A stretch of DNA of 64,000 nucleotides from Candidatus Methanoperedentaceae archaeon. Lineage in GTDB: Archaea > Halobacteriota > Methanosarcinia > Methanosarcinales > Methanoperedenaceae. The notes under the pieces were generated by a model. That model made no database searches, was not told the DNA's origin, and was given only the letters and a program-made list of their open reading frames with translations. The position numbers were made by a program, and so were the translations under genes. Positions 1 through 7,671 of this stretch are shown here, in pieces. Numbering within the stretch: position 1 is the first letter of the stretch; the number at the start of each line of letters is the position of its first letter. The stretch spans positions 124,001-188,000 of the forward strand of contig PQAS01000042.1 of assembly GCA_003104905.1 (NCBI GenBank). Reading direction: 5' to 3'.

Positions 1-1122
1 AGAAGGACTAATATCATTTAAATCTATCCTTTTCATTTTTAAACATGCTGAACAATTACAAGGCAATCCACCATTGTTTTTTTGATAATTTTTGATTGAA
101 TTAAAATTTCTGATAGTTAATCTATATGGATCGTAATAATTACCAAGATGCGAACCTTCGCTTGGAGTTCCATATTTAACTTCAGTATGCCAATTCATGG
201 GTTCAATAAAACCATTAATTCCTTTTGTAATCGATATTAACCCCAAGGAATTAGAATCTATTATAAAAGCAAATCGCCCTGTCGACTCGCAAATAAAACT
301 CAAACCCTCTAAAAATTGTTTAAGATTGTGTCTTGCATCTACATCTTCATGAAGGTCAATTCCTTTTATTTTTAGAAAGATTATTTTTGTATTTTTTATT
401 TCTTCATTATCATTTAAAAATGTTAAAATATCGTTACATTGTGTAACGTGGTCTTTCAAAACCCTTCCATGAAGTAAAAAATATAACGAGCTTATTTTAT
501 GGCGAGCTTCGGCATATAATGTAGTGAGTTTATTAATATCTTTTGCATAAGATAATAGTTCAGGAGAACCATCTATTAATGGAGTTGGCGGAATTATAAC
601 ATCAGCGTTCATCAAAGACTGATATGAAACATACCAATCAACAATTGTTCCTCTATTTGGATATAATTCATTATCCCAATAATTTTTATGTGTTTTGGTA
701 TTTGAATGGTTTAAAGTGTTTATAATCTCTTTCGGGATTAAATTTAACTCTTGATATTGATTTCTTTTTTCATCATTTTGAAAATAAAAATACTCTGTAG
801 CGGGGTCGACAATTTTCATCATTTTTTTAGATAATATTGAATAATTGTCTTCGATTATAATACCAAAAAGATTTTGTTGTTTGGTAGAATTATTATTTTC
901 ATAATCACCAGTTAATTTTTTTGCATCAAATATGTCAAAGCAGGATATACCGATATACTCTTTAGGAAAATTCGACTCCGTAAAAAGATCAACGTCTTTT
1001 TTGTTTCTATATTTTATGCCATAACAGGGTACTTGAATTGTTTTTTGGTTTAATTTTAACATACCAATTTTCGAGTATCCATCACGCTGTATTATTTCAA
1101 CTTGTATTGTTTGTTTAATCAT
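1..1122 (-). CDS. Partial protein with TGT-like CxCxxC motif (C-terminus outside window)
   Basis: An open frame runs from ATG at 1122 to the window edge without a stop, so at least 373 residues are coded and the C-terminus is missing. Near the end of the visible part is the motif GLPCNCSACLKM, with cysteines at about residues 355, 357 and 360. This C-x-C-x2-C spacing matches the zinc site of tRNA-guanine transglycosylases and of DpdA, the related enzyme that inserts 7-deazaguanine into DNA. An IIDSNSLG segment about 70 residues earlier could hold the nucleophilic aspartate. The rest I do not recognise, so the family call is weak. The start overlaps the stop of the upstream winged-helix gene by 8 nt, which implies co-transcription and coupling. 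The region is AT-rich and lies near a transposase, so recent transfer is likely. Confidence 0.5.
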   Translation of the reverse strand, partial: MIKQTIQVEIIQRDGYSKIGMLKLNQKTIQVPCYGIKYRNKKDVDLFTESNFPKEYIGISCFDIFDAKKLTGDYENNNSTKQQNLFGIIIEDNYSILSKKMMKIVDPATEYFYFQNDEKRNQYQELNLIPKEIINTLNHSNTKTHKNYWDNELYPNRGTIVDWYVSYQSLMNADVIIPPTPLIDGSPELLSYAKDINKLTTLYAEARHKISSLYFLLHGRVLKDHVTQCNDILTFLNDNEEIKNTKIIFLKIKGIDLHEDVDARHNLKQFLEGLSFICESTGRFAFIIDSNSLGLISITKGINGFIEPMNWHTEVKYGTPSEGSHLGNYYDPYRLTIRNFNSIKNYQKNNGGLPCNCSACLKMKRIDLNDISPS

Positions 1123-1633
1123 TCAAATCCTCTTTTGTTTTTTCTTTTTCTTGGTTATGTTCAATAAACATTCTTAATTGTTCTAAAAATTCGTAAATCG
1201 CTCTTTTTTCAATCACTAGACCACCTGTGGCAGTGAATGTATTGAATTCGTCTTTTTGCTTTTCTTGAATATGTATAAAATCCCCCAATGGATTATTAAG
1301 ATAATAAAACGAATAGAATTTGTTACCTATTTGTAAGGTATCTTGTGATAGTGGATGCTCTATTCTACCATTTGGATAATATATATCAACAATACCCATA
1401 TTTTGCTTATATACTTCTCTAATAGCTACTAGAAAATCCGCATGTTTCTTAACGGTTTGATGACTGAGTCCGGCCATTTTGGTTATCTGCGGTACTGTAA
1501 TGCCAGTGCTATTTTTCTGAATAAGTTTCAAAACTATTGAACGATCATAAATAGTGCGCTTATCCGGTGGTAATTTTTGTAACTCTTTTATGTCAATCCC
1601 ATAATCTACATTTTTTAAAATTGTTTGTTGCAT
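1115..1633 (-). CDS. Winged-helix DNA-binding protein
   Basis: This 172-residue protein has a helix-turn-helix at about residues 35-72: a KLIQKNSTGITVPQIT helix pair followed by the recognition-helix-like GLSHQTVKKHADFL. A wing-like strand and a DIYYPNGRIEHPL segment follow. Its C-terminal half is predicted mixed alpha/beta and ends in a highly charged Lys/Glu tail. It is probably the transcriptional regulator or DNA-targeting partner of the overlapping downstream gene. The upstream 1700-1750 segment contains repeated TAACTAT motifs that could be its operator. No close family is recognised. Confidence 0.65.
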   Translation of the reverse strand: MQQTILKNVDYGIDIKELQKLPPDKRTIYDRSIVLKLIQKNSTGITVPQITKMAGLSHQTVKKHADFLVAIREVYKQNMGIVDIYYPNGRIEHPLSQDTLQIGNKFYSFYYLNNPLGDFIHIQEKQKDEFNTFTATGGLVIEKRAIYEFLEQLRMFIEHNQEKEKTKEDLND

Positions 1634-1712
1634 TTTATCCCCTCCGCTCTTGTTTTCTCATATTAAGTATCCATAGTCAAGTTCTATAATACATGAGATG
1701 GTTAATATCTAT

Positions 1713-1750
1713 ACTAACTATCCATGTTAACTATATATATTAACTATATG
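1713..1750. promoter_or_regulatory. Repeated TAACTATAT motifs upstream of winged-helix gene
   Basis: The heptamer taactat occurs three times here, at about 1714, 1728 and 1741. The last two copies are extended to ttaactatat and lie 13 nt apart. They fall 80-120 nt upstream of the winged-helix gene in a segment with TATA-like sequence. A promoter with an operator for the winged-helix protein is a reasonable reading; simple AT-rich repetition is the alternative. Confidence 0.3.
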
Positions 1751-1778
1751 CCTTATAAATTTATTGGTCATATTCTGA

Positions 1779-1916
1779 TTAATCCAACTTGATTTTTTTG
1801 ATTGTAACTTCAATATAATTCCCTTTTTGTAGTTTTTCATCATCCCATACTTCCTTATCTATAATTATTCGTCTTTGCTTCTCATCTTTTATCTGCACGA
1901 TAAATGGTTTTACCAT
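1779..1916 (-). CDS. Small AbrB/SpoVT-like hypothetical protein
   Basis: A 45-residue frame starts at ATG 1916 and ends at TAA 1779. In-frame ATG and GTG codons a few residues upstream are alternative starts. The product is beta-rich and charged (FIVQIKDEKQRRIIIDKEVW, then EKLQKGNYIEVTIKKIKL), in the style of small archaeal swapped-hairpin AbrB-like DNA-binding proteins or antitoxins. It has no obvious partner toxin beside it. The call rests only on size and pattern. Confidence 0.4.
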   Translation of the reverse strand: MVKPFIVQIKDEKQRRIIIDKEVWDDEKLQKGNYIEVTIKKIKLD

Positions 1917-1926
1917 AATCACCATA

Positions 1927-1983
1927 TTCACCACGATGTTTATATGCTTCATGGTTGTATCTATATATGTGGTGAAATCACCA
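1927..1983. promoter_or_regulatory. Inverted repeats upstream of the transposase
   Basis: The octamers ttcaccac (1928-1935) and gtggtgaa (1969-1976) form a perfect inverted repeat. The second arm also lies in a short palindrome, tggtga-aa-tcacca (1970-1983). A TATA-like ctatatat lies between them. They sit in the 70 nt before the transposase start and between it and the divergent small ORF, so they could be an operator or a worn transposon end. Confidence 0.35.
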
Positions 1984-1996
1984 TAAATTTAAAGAG

Positions 1997-3153
1997 ATGA
2001 TTAAAATGCTTAACAATGATACAACTTATCCACAAGTTATCGGTACAAGGGAAGATCAGGGAAGGGCAATCGCAGAAAAAGATAGACAGATGCGAATAAA
2101 TGACCAGTCTTACAAAAGAAAATCACAATCAAGTGACATTCTTTATGACATAATACTAACTGAGATCGGATGGAAATGCACCTGTCCAGATCATCAAATA
2201 CGAGGCGTAAAATGTAAACACATTTTCGCTGTTGAGTTCGTATTTAACTTAAGAGAACAAGTAAAAAAGAATGTATCAATTGAACCTGTAGTAATTTCTG
2301 ATTGTCCATTCTGTCATTCAACTGATATTAAGAAATTCGGTATAAGGCATAACAAAAGTGGAGATATCCAAAGGTTCGTATGTGGTGTTTGTGATAAGAC
2401 ATTCAGCATCAATATTGGATTTGAAAAGATGAAACACAATCCACAAGCCATAACAACCGCTATGCAGTTATATTTTAGCGGTGAATCGCTGAGAAATACA
2501 AAAAACTCACTCAAGTTAATTGGTGTCCATGTATCACATCAGACGGTCCTTAATTGGACAGGAAAGTACACGCAATTGATGAAGCAGTATGTGGATAAGC
2601 TAAAACCAAAGTATTGGATGTATGGAGAGCGGATGAAGTGTTTATCAAATTTAGCGGTAATATGAAGTATCTCTTTGCTCTGATGGATGACGAAACAAAA
2701 TATTGGATTGCTCAGGAAGTAGCAGACACAAAAGATAGACATGATGCAAGAGGATTATTCCATAATGCCAAAGTAATAGCGGGTAAAAGACCTAATACAA
2801 TTATCACAGATGGATTACCAGCATATCATGATGCTTTTAACAAGGAGTATTACACAAACTGCTTACCACAATCTAAGCATATCAATGCAATAAAACTTGA
2901 TGGTGATATGAATAATAACACGATGGAGAGGGCTAATGGTGAAGTCAGGGATAGGGAGAAAGTGATGAGGGGATTGAAGAGAACGAACACTCAAATCCTA
3001 CCAGGATACCAGATATTTCATAATTATATGAGGCCACATCAGAGCTTAAAGGGCAAGACACCAGCAGAAGCATGCGGTATTAAAGTGGAAGGGGATAATA
3101 AATGGCTAACATTGATTCAGAATGCAAGCCAATCAGAGTGCAAAAAAACATGA
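1997..3153 (+). pseudogene. DDE transposase with SWIM zinc finger, frameshifted
   Basis: Two frames join into one transposase. The first part (1997-2665) carries a SWIM-type motif CTCPDHQIRGVKCKH at about residues 60-74, then a zinc ribbon (CPFC and CGVC) and a helical DNA-binding part ending in VSHQTVLNW. The second part, from about 2611 to 3153, carries the catalytic core: WRADEVFIKF (first Asp), IITDGLPAYHDAF (second Asp) and TMERANGEVRDREK (Glu), and ends with an NYMRPHQSLKGKTPAEA motif. All DDE residues are present. The break lies near 2605-2614 and would be cured by one extra base after ccaaag. I see no slippery heptamer, so decay is likelier than programmed frameshifting. The core resembles archaeal IS6/rve-type transposases. 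I could not find convincing terminal inverted repeats. Confidence 0.8.
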
Positions 3154-3159
3154 ATGTGT

Positions 3160-3179
3160 TTCCACTGGATGCAGTGGAA
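3160..3179 (+). terminator. Stem-loop after the transposase
   Basis: ttccactg (3160-3167) and cagtggaa (3172-3179) form a perfect 8-bp stem with a 4-nt loop, starting 7 nt after the transposase stop. No T-tract follows, so it may be an mRNA 3' structure or part of the IS end rather than a classical terminator. Confidence 0.4.
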
Positions 3180-3295
3180 GCATACCATACCAATTACTAT
3201 ATATATGATAAAAAATAATATTATAACAACGACACCTATATATAATATGTAAGTATTGGCGTATATTACGAAACAAATATAATGGTGTGGATGCA

Positions 3296-3385
3296 ATGAT
3301 AAAGATAAGTCGAGTCGAACTTAAAGCTATAACTACCTCATCAAGGTACGATAACAATCTTAAAGTTAAGGGTGTGTACACATGA
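3296..3385 (+). CDS. Possible 29-residue coupled leader peptide
   Basis: ATG at 3296 opens a 29-residue frame (begins MIKISRVELKAITTSS). Its stop overlaps the ATG of the next ORF as ATGA, the overlap typical of translationally coupled genes. A ggtgtgg element lies about 10 nt upstream and a TATA-like ctatatataa about 60 nt upstream. The peptide is basic and not recognised. It may be a real small protein or just the leader of the following genes. Confidence 0.3.
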   Translation: MIKISRVELKAITTSSRYDNNLKVKGVYT

Positions 3386-3546
3386 GAGGTTATGAATTAA
3401 ACGGAGACCGTAATAAAATTGACTCTTCAAAAAAAGCTTTTTTAGATAAGCTTGACGAAATTATAGATAAGAATCGCTCGGATGACTTGTCCAAACAGAT
3501 TGGTTATTTAGATGTGGATGACCTATTAAAATATTTTACAATTTAA
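3382..3546 (+). CDS. 54-residue hypothetical protein upstream of the peptidase
   Basis: The frame encodes a small, charged, mostly helical protein (KKAFLDKLDEIIDKNRSDDL in the middle, then LDVDDLLKYFTI at the end). It ends 15 nt before the start of the putative peptidase, on the same strand. Size, charge and spacing suggest a dedicated partner, inhibitor or substrate of that peptidase, but no family is recognised. Base composition is as AT-rich as its neighbours. Confidence 0.5.
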   Translation: MRGYELNGDRNKIDSSKKAFLDKLDEIIDKNRSDDLSKQIGYLDVDDLLKYFTI

Positions 3547-3561
3547 TATTTAGGTCATAGC

Positions 3562-4863
3562 ATGAAAATTAATACAAAAGTAATTCCATTTAGACGCATT
3601 CATGAAGAAATGGGAAACTCCCCTCAAAGTCAGTACTTAAATCGTTATCTAACGAGTTTAAATGCAAAAACGATAATTGTGGAATACAATTATATTGACA
3701 AAGATTATTTGCTAGATTATTCTTATTTTTATTCACGTTCTTTTGAATCTCATGAGAGATTTACGACACGTTTACATTTCTTTTCAGAAGTCTTTTCAAA
3801 AAGACGTTTCAAGAGAATATTTGACCTAGACGAAGAAACCCAGAATTTGTTAAAAAATTCTTATCTTGGTTTTGTGGTTGTCAAACCAATAAAACAACGA
3901 AACGAGCCGTTCATAGGACGTACTGCTCTAAAAACATATTCAAAACATGATGGTGGTGAACATCGTTATTATCTAACCAATTCATATCCAGTCTCTTTAT
4001 TTGGCTTCCCTTTGACCATAGAGTCCCTCCCCTATCAAACTCAAGATAATATGGTTGCTAAATGCGCAACGACAGCCATTTGGGTTTCTTTATATGCTTT
4101 AAACGCACTTTTTGAAACTCAAATACAATCTCCATTTGAAATAACCCGAACTTCTGTTTTATTTCCTGGGATAGACCGTAATTTCCCATCAAGTGGATTG
4201 AATATTTTTCAGATGAAAGATTATTTTAACTCGATAGGGATGGATGCTGAATTTATAAATGTTGAAAATACCCCCCTTCCTATTCAAAAGCATATTGTTT
4301 CTGATGCTGTAAAAGCATATCTTAGCTTAGGATTACCAGTTATTGCGTGTATCCAACTTAGAAAAAATCATAGAACTCCAGAATTACATGCAGTTGTTAT
4401 CAGTGGTTACCGTTACGATAATGAATGTAATTTAAAAGAACTTTATATTCATGATGACCAAATCGGTATCTATAGTAAAGTTTTATCGAGAGATAATAAT
4501 GGAGATTTTTCCCATTGGGTAAATGAGTGGGTTTCTGAAAAGGGTTTTGAAGATATTTTTGTTGAGAAATTGTTGATTCCAATATATTCAAAAATCCGAT
4601 TATCTTTTAATTCTCTATATAAGGATTTACTAGACCTTAAAAAAGAAGGGTATAAAGCGGAATTGTTTTTAAAAGAAATAAAATCATATAAAAATTATTT
4701 AATATCAAAATCTTTCCCAGATAAATATAAGATTCTAACCAAACCATTTCCAAGATTTTTATGGGTTGTTAGAATTGGAAATAGAGACTCCCCTGAATAC
4801 GATATTTTATACGATGCGATTTCTCTATATAATGAACCTTTTCAAGTTATAATGTTCGATTAA
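3562..4863 (+). CDS. Putative papain-like/C39-like cysteine peptidase
   Basis: The 433-residue protein has a possible Cys-His-Asp triad in the order expected for papain-fold peptidases. Cys168 is in a helix-like NMVAKCATTAIW segment, His276 in LHAVVISGYRY, and Asp298/299 in YIHDDQIGIY. This His-strand-Asp spacing is typical of C39-like and transglutaminase-like folds. The first 150 residues and the last 100 are not recognised. No signal peptide or membrane segment is seen, so it should act in the cytoplasm. It follows two small ORFs and lies in an AT-rich block beside a transposase, a context often associated with defence or conflict genes. The peptidase call is moderate; the biological role is unknown. 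Confidence 0.6.
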   Translation: MKINTKVIPFRRIHEEMGNSPQSQYLNRYLTSLNAKTIIVEYNYIDKDYLLDYSYFYSRSFESHERFTTRLHFFSEVFSKRRFKRIFDLDEETQNLLKNSYLGFVVVKPIKQRNEPFIGRTALKTYSKHDGGEHRYYLTNSYPVSLFGFPLTIESLPYQTQDNMVAKCATTAIWVSLYALNALFETQIQSPFEITRTSVLFPGIDRNFPSSGLNIFQMKDYFNSIGMDAEFINVENTPLPIQKHIVSDAVKAYLSLGLPVIACIQLRKNHRTPELHAVVISGYRYDNECNLKELYIHDDQIGIYSKVLSRDNNGDFSHWVNEWVSEKGFEDIFVEKLLIPIYSKIRLSFNSLYKDLLDLKKEGYKAELFLKEIKSYKNYLISKSFPDKYKILTKPFPRFLWVVRIGNRDSPEYDILYDAISLYNEPFQVIMFD

Positions 4864-4870
4864 TTAATCT

Positions 4871-4918
4871 TATCAACCGATTTTTGACAGGTATTCGTAT
4901 CAACCGACAACTTGACAC
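4871..4918 (+). repeat. Direct repeat TATCAACCGA-n-TTGACA
   Basis: tatcaaccga followed by ttgacag (4871-4890) is repeated 27 nt later as tatcaaccga followed by ttgacac (4898-4918). The pair sits just after the peptidase stop and before the TATA-like box of the next small gene. It could be a regulator site or the edge of the inserted AT-rich block. Confidence 0.4.
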
Positions 4919-4963
4919 TATGCCCTATAGAAAACTATATATACTAATAATATAAATTGTAAT

Positions 4964-4984
4964 TATAATCATGATAATGATTAG
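4964..4984 (+). promoter_or_regulatory. Fur/DtxR-like palindromic operator candidate
   Basis: taatcatgataatgatta (4966-4983) resembles the NATWAT hexamer arrays bound by Fur/DtxR-type metal regulators. An almost identical 18-mer (17 of 18 bases) occurs at 37627-37644. It lies between a TATA-like element (aaactatatatac, about 4932) and the ribosome site of the 60-residue gene, where a repressor could block transcription. Confidence 0.4.
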
Positions 4985-5004
4985 CATGTAAGGAGATGAA
5001 GAGA

Positions 5005-5187
5005 ATGAGCGAATCGAACGAGGTAGTTTTGTGGATGGATGAATGTGCACCTGAACGGCTTGCTTCAAATAAAGTCATGTTGTGTACCAGGAACATTTTC
5101 CTGCTTGAGAATATGCGCGACCTGTTCATTGACGAATATATCGCAATACTAAAAGGCAGCAGCAATGCTGGTGTCATAAAATTCTGA
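5005..5187 (+). CDS. 60-residue hypothetical protein
   Basis: The start at ATG 5005 is preferred over ATG 4996, because aaggag (4990-4995) would sit directly against the earlier codon but is well spaced for the later one. The protein is acidic (begins MSESNEVVLWMDECAPERLA) and has two cysteines but no recognised domain. It is followed after 6 nt by another small gene and preceded by a Fur/DtxR-like palindrome, so metal-regulated expression is possible. Function unknown. Confidence 0.55.
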   Translation: MSESNEVVLWMDECAPERLASNKVMLCTRNIFLLENMRDLFIDEYIAILKGSSNAGVIKF

Positions 5188-5193
5188 TTTCAT

Positions 5194-5343
5194 ATGAAAA
5201 ATATGAAACGCTGCCCGGATTGCATTCGCCCTGTGTGCCAGCGCATCCTGACATTGCGTGGATGCAGGGAAAAACGGATTGAAGAAATAACAGGTGTTCC
5301 CCTGAATCCCTATTCGATGCATGATCTATTTACAACAGGTTGA
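5194..5343 (+). CDS. 49-residue Cys-rich small protein
   Basis: This short frame starts 6 nt after the previous stop. It begins MKNMKRCPDCIRPVCQRIL and has a fourth cysteine in LRGCREK, so four cysteines (C-x2-C-x4-C-x8-C) could bind a metal. The remainder (EEITGVPLNPYSMHDLF) is soluble. Its last 18 nt overlap the convergent endonuclease IV-like gene. Together with the 60-residue gene it forms a two-gene unit of unknown role. Confidence 0.5.
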   Translation: MKNMKRCPDCIRPVCQRILTLRGCREKRIEEITGVPLNPYSMHDLFTTG

Positions 5344-6159
5344 TCCCTCGTATTCCTTTTTCAATTTTAAGGCATCAATCTCCAGATTCGGGCTTTCACT
5401 TATTACATTGCCCTTAATATTGAATTCGCAAAACACACGGGCCAGCTCTTTGTAATTGAAATCGGAGTCTTCAAATTCAAGATGATTCTTTTCACCTTTG
5501 GGTGAATATTCTATTCCTGAAACGTGTATGTGCATATTGTCCAGGCCATCCCGTCCCAGCTTATTCTCAATATTGTTAAGTATAGCTGCGAATTCCTCAT
5601 GCGAATTATTTTTTCCACCCACTGCATGGAGGTGTGAGAAATCGATACATGGCAGGACACCTTCCACTTCTGTAATGCCAAGAACCTCTTCCAGGCTTCC
5701 GAACTGCGAATTTCGCCCCATTGTCTCAATACGAAGTGCAATGGCCAAGGCTTCGCCCCTCATTTGTTCACTGATGCCGGTCAGTTCCTGCTTGATCTTT
5801 TCGTATGCGCCAGACCGTGAATCTTTCTGAATGAAACCTGCATGAACCACGACGCCTTTTGCACCGCAAATTTGTCCAATCCGCGCAGAATTCAGTATTC
5901 TTTCCCTGCTTTTAAGCCTGGTTTCATCATCGCCATTAAGATTTATATAATATGGGGCATGCACGCTCAATCCAATATCAAGCTTCTGTGCAAGGAATCT
6001 TACCTTTCGCGCAGTCTCTTCCCCCATCTTTACACCGCGTACAAACTCAAGCTCCATGCACCCAAGACCGAGCTCATGAACCCGCCTTATCCCCGACAGA
6101 CTATCTTTGCCGATTGAGCTTACTGGCGTTCCCGCAGTACCAAAAAACAATCTATCCAT
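5326..6159 (-). CDS. Endonuclease IV/xylose isomerase-like TIM-barrel protein
   Basis: The 277-residue protein shows the AP endonuclease 2 (EndoIV, Nfo) TIM-barrel signature. There are metal-ligand-type segments SVHAPYYINL (about residue 65), VVVHAGFI (about 103), RIETMGR (about 143), PCIDFSHLHA (about 169) and MHIHVSGIEY (about 207), and a final SESPNLE. The family cleaves DNA 5' to abasic sites using three zinc ions, and these ligands appear retained. The ATG at 6159 sits directly after the rubrerythrin-like gene, whose stop is at 6160, so the two are one operon. Pairing with a peroxide-scavenging protein suggests a response to oxidative DNA damage (inference). Confidence 0.85.
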   Translation of the reverse strand: MDRLFFGTAGTPVSSIGKDSLSGIRRVHELGLGCMELEFVRGVKMGEETARKVRFLAQKLDIGLSVHAPYYINLNGDDETRLKSRERILNSARIGQICGAKGVVVHAGFIQKDSRSGAYEKIKQELTGISEQMRGEALAIALRIETMGRNSQFGSLEEVLGITEVEGVLPCIDFSHLHAVGGKNNSHEEFAAILNNIENKLGRDGLDNMHIHVSGIEYSPKGEKNHLEFEDSDFNYKELARVFCEFNIKGNVISESPNLEIDALKLKKEYEGSTCCK

Positions 6160-6660
6160 TCAACCTTCAATAGTAGGAGGGGAATATCCATACCATGACC
6201 CTTCCTGGTCAAGATAATATAATGCTTCTTCAAGTGTTTTCTTATGCTCACTTTCAAAATGCACAAGTCTTTGGAACAGGTCTTTGCTTGATTTGTTGTT
6301 GGTTTTGTCGATACTTGCGGAATAAAGGCCAATTGATCTTTCTTCGGTCCTGATACCGAGTTTAATGATGTCCTTTGTTTCTTCAATATCGAGAGGTTCA
6401 AGAGATTCCGGAAATATGCTCTTTGCCTTTTCCCTGTTCATTTCATCTACTTTACTGATATCGAAAGACTTTCCTGAGATCATCAGGAATTGTTTTTCAA
6501 GAAGTTCCCTGTGTTCTCCTTCATCCCTTGAAAGTCCCCTGAAGATCGACTTTGCATTCTCATCTTCCACAAGTTCGCTGAATATCGAATAATATTCCCT
6601 GCCATAAATCTCAATGGATATCGCTTCTTTTAAGATACCAAGAAGCTCCTGTTCGTTCAT
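6160..6660 (-). CDS. Rubrerythrin/ferritin-like diiron protein
   Basis: A four-helix ferritin-like protein. Two pairs of metal-binding motifs are visible: a Glu in ISIEIYGREYY followed by DEGEH in helix 2, then a Glu in RTEERSIGLY followed by FESEH in helix 4. This is the E-(ExxH)2 arrangement of rubrerythrin diiron sites. The C-terminal rubredoxin domain of classical rubrerythrins is missing. Start at ATG 6660 is preferred because GGTG lies 6 nt upstream; an ATG ten codons earlier lacks a ribosome site. The family removes peroxide or stores iron. It is the first gene of a unit with the EndoIV-like gene. Confidence 0.85.
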   Translation of the reverse strand: MNEQELLGILKEAISIEIYGREYYSIFSELVEDENAKSIFRGLSRDEGEHRELLEKQFLMISGKSFDISKVDEMNREKAKSIFPESLEPLDIEETKDIIKLGIRTEERSIGLYSASIDKTNNKSSKDLFQRLVHFESEHKKTLEEALYYLDQEGSWYGYSPPTIEG

Positions 6661-6797
6661 ATCATTCACCCGATAGAAGGTTGATTTCAATGGGTAATAA
6701 AGATTAGTATGTATTGATACTTCAGGAGCTAAAAATCATCATAATCTGAAGGAATTTTGGACACTATCGTTATAAAAAGGAGAAAAACCATTTACTT

Positions 6798-6872
6798 GAA
6801 AAACTAACATAACAGACCATAGTGAAAAACTAACATGACAGACCACCCAAAAGTGAAAAACTACATGACGAC
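6798..6872 (+). repeat. Tandem repeats spanning the start of the CBS/ParB gene
   Basis: A 22-nt unit beginning gaaaaactaacat occurs at 6798-6819 and 6824-6845 with one mismatch. A degenerate third copy lies at 6854-6872. The start ATG at 6835 is in copy two; copy one has ATA at the same place, and copy three has an in-frame ATG at 6865 inside the coding region. Confidence 0.7.
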
Positions 6873-7650
6873 CCAGGTCGATACCGTATCCCCTGAAAAT
6901 TCAGTCAAAGATGTCATAGAATTAATAAGGGAGACGGGGCATGACGGATTTCCTGTAGTCGAGGAGGGAAAGGTAACAGGATACGTATCAGCAGCGGGTT
7001 TACTCGAAAAACCGCTTGATGAACAGATATCCCGCGTAATGAGCCGGGATGTGCTCGTCGCAGATACGGAAATGGATATGGGCGATGTGGCGCGAGTTAT
7101 ATTCCGATCCGGTAAATCAAAATTGCCTGTTGTTGATGAAAACGGACACCTGCGGGGTATTATTACAAATTCGGATGTTATTCGTTCACATATTGAAAGG
7201 ACAAGCCCGCAGAAGGTGTGGACGCTTAAAAAGACGCTTGAGGCCATCCACAATATCCATGTTGATGTTATCCGTGAATCGGTAAATATAGATGAACTTA
7301 TTCCCACACAGCCCAAGGTATATGCAGATGAACTTGACGGAAGGATATATGAACTAAAAAAAGGGCTGGCTGAGCCAATAGTCGTAATAAGGAAAACTAA
7401 TAAACTTATCCTGGTGGATGGTCATCACAGGGTGATTGCCGCCAAAAAACTGGGAATAAAAAGCATGGATGCTTATGTCATTCCGATAAGTGATGAAATT
7501 CATCTCGGAATGGAAAAAACCGCTATGTCATCCGGTCTCCATACACTATCCGATATAAAAATACTTGATTATGCTAAACATCCTCTCATAGAGATCACAA
7601 AAAGACTTAAAAAAGGTGATGAAAACGGCATGGCACATTTTTCCCAATGA
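6835..7650 (+). CDS. CBS-domain protein with ParB-like domain
   Basis: Two CBS domains occupy about residues 8-60 (start VKNYMTTQVDTVSPENSV) and 65-120 (ISRVMSRDVLVADTEM). They form a Bateman pair that normally senses adenine nucleotides. A ParB/Srx-like domain follows at about 135-240 with the motif LVDGHHRVIAAKKLG near residue 193. Proteins of this architecture occur in methanogens but are poorly characterised. The ParB-like fold can bind CTP or act as a kinase or nuclease, so nucleotide-controlled activity is an inference. The start is ambiguous: ATG 6835, GTG 6853 and ATG 6865 all lie within a set of tandem repeats. The gene is divergent from the rubrerythrin unit. Confidence 0.8.
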   Translation: MTDHPKVKNYMTTQVDTVSPENSVKDVIELIRETGHDGFPVVEEGKVTGYVSAAGLLEKPLDEQISRVMSRDVLVADTEMDMGDVARVIFRSGKSKLPVVDENGHLRGIITNSDVIRSHIERTSPQKVWTLKKTLEAIHNIHVDVIRESVNIDELIPTQPKVYADELDGRIYELKKGLAEPIVVIRKTNKLILVDGHHRVIAAKKLGIKSMDAYVIPISDEIHLGMEKTAMSSGLHTLSDIKILDYAKHPLIEITKRLKKGDENGMAHFSQ

Positions 7651-7671
7651 ACATCCTTCAAATAATTTCCA

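Noticed and set aside
2605-2665. Programmed frameshift in the transposase
   Set aside because: The junction (ccaaagtattgg) lacks a slippery heptamer with a downstream hairpin; a single lost base is the simpler explanation.
1940-3260. Terminal inverted repeats of the transposase element
   Set aside because: Only AT-rich, weakly similar stretches (such as ctatatat and tatatatagg) were found; not enough to define IS ends.
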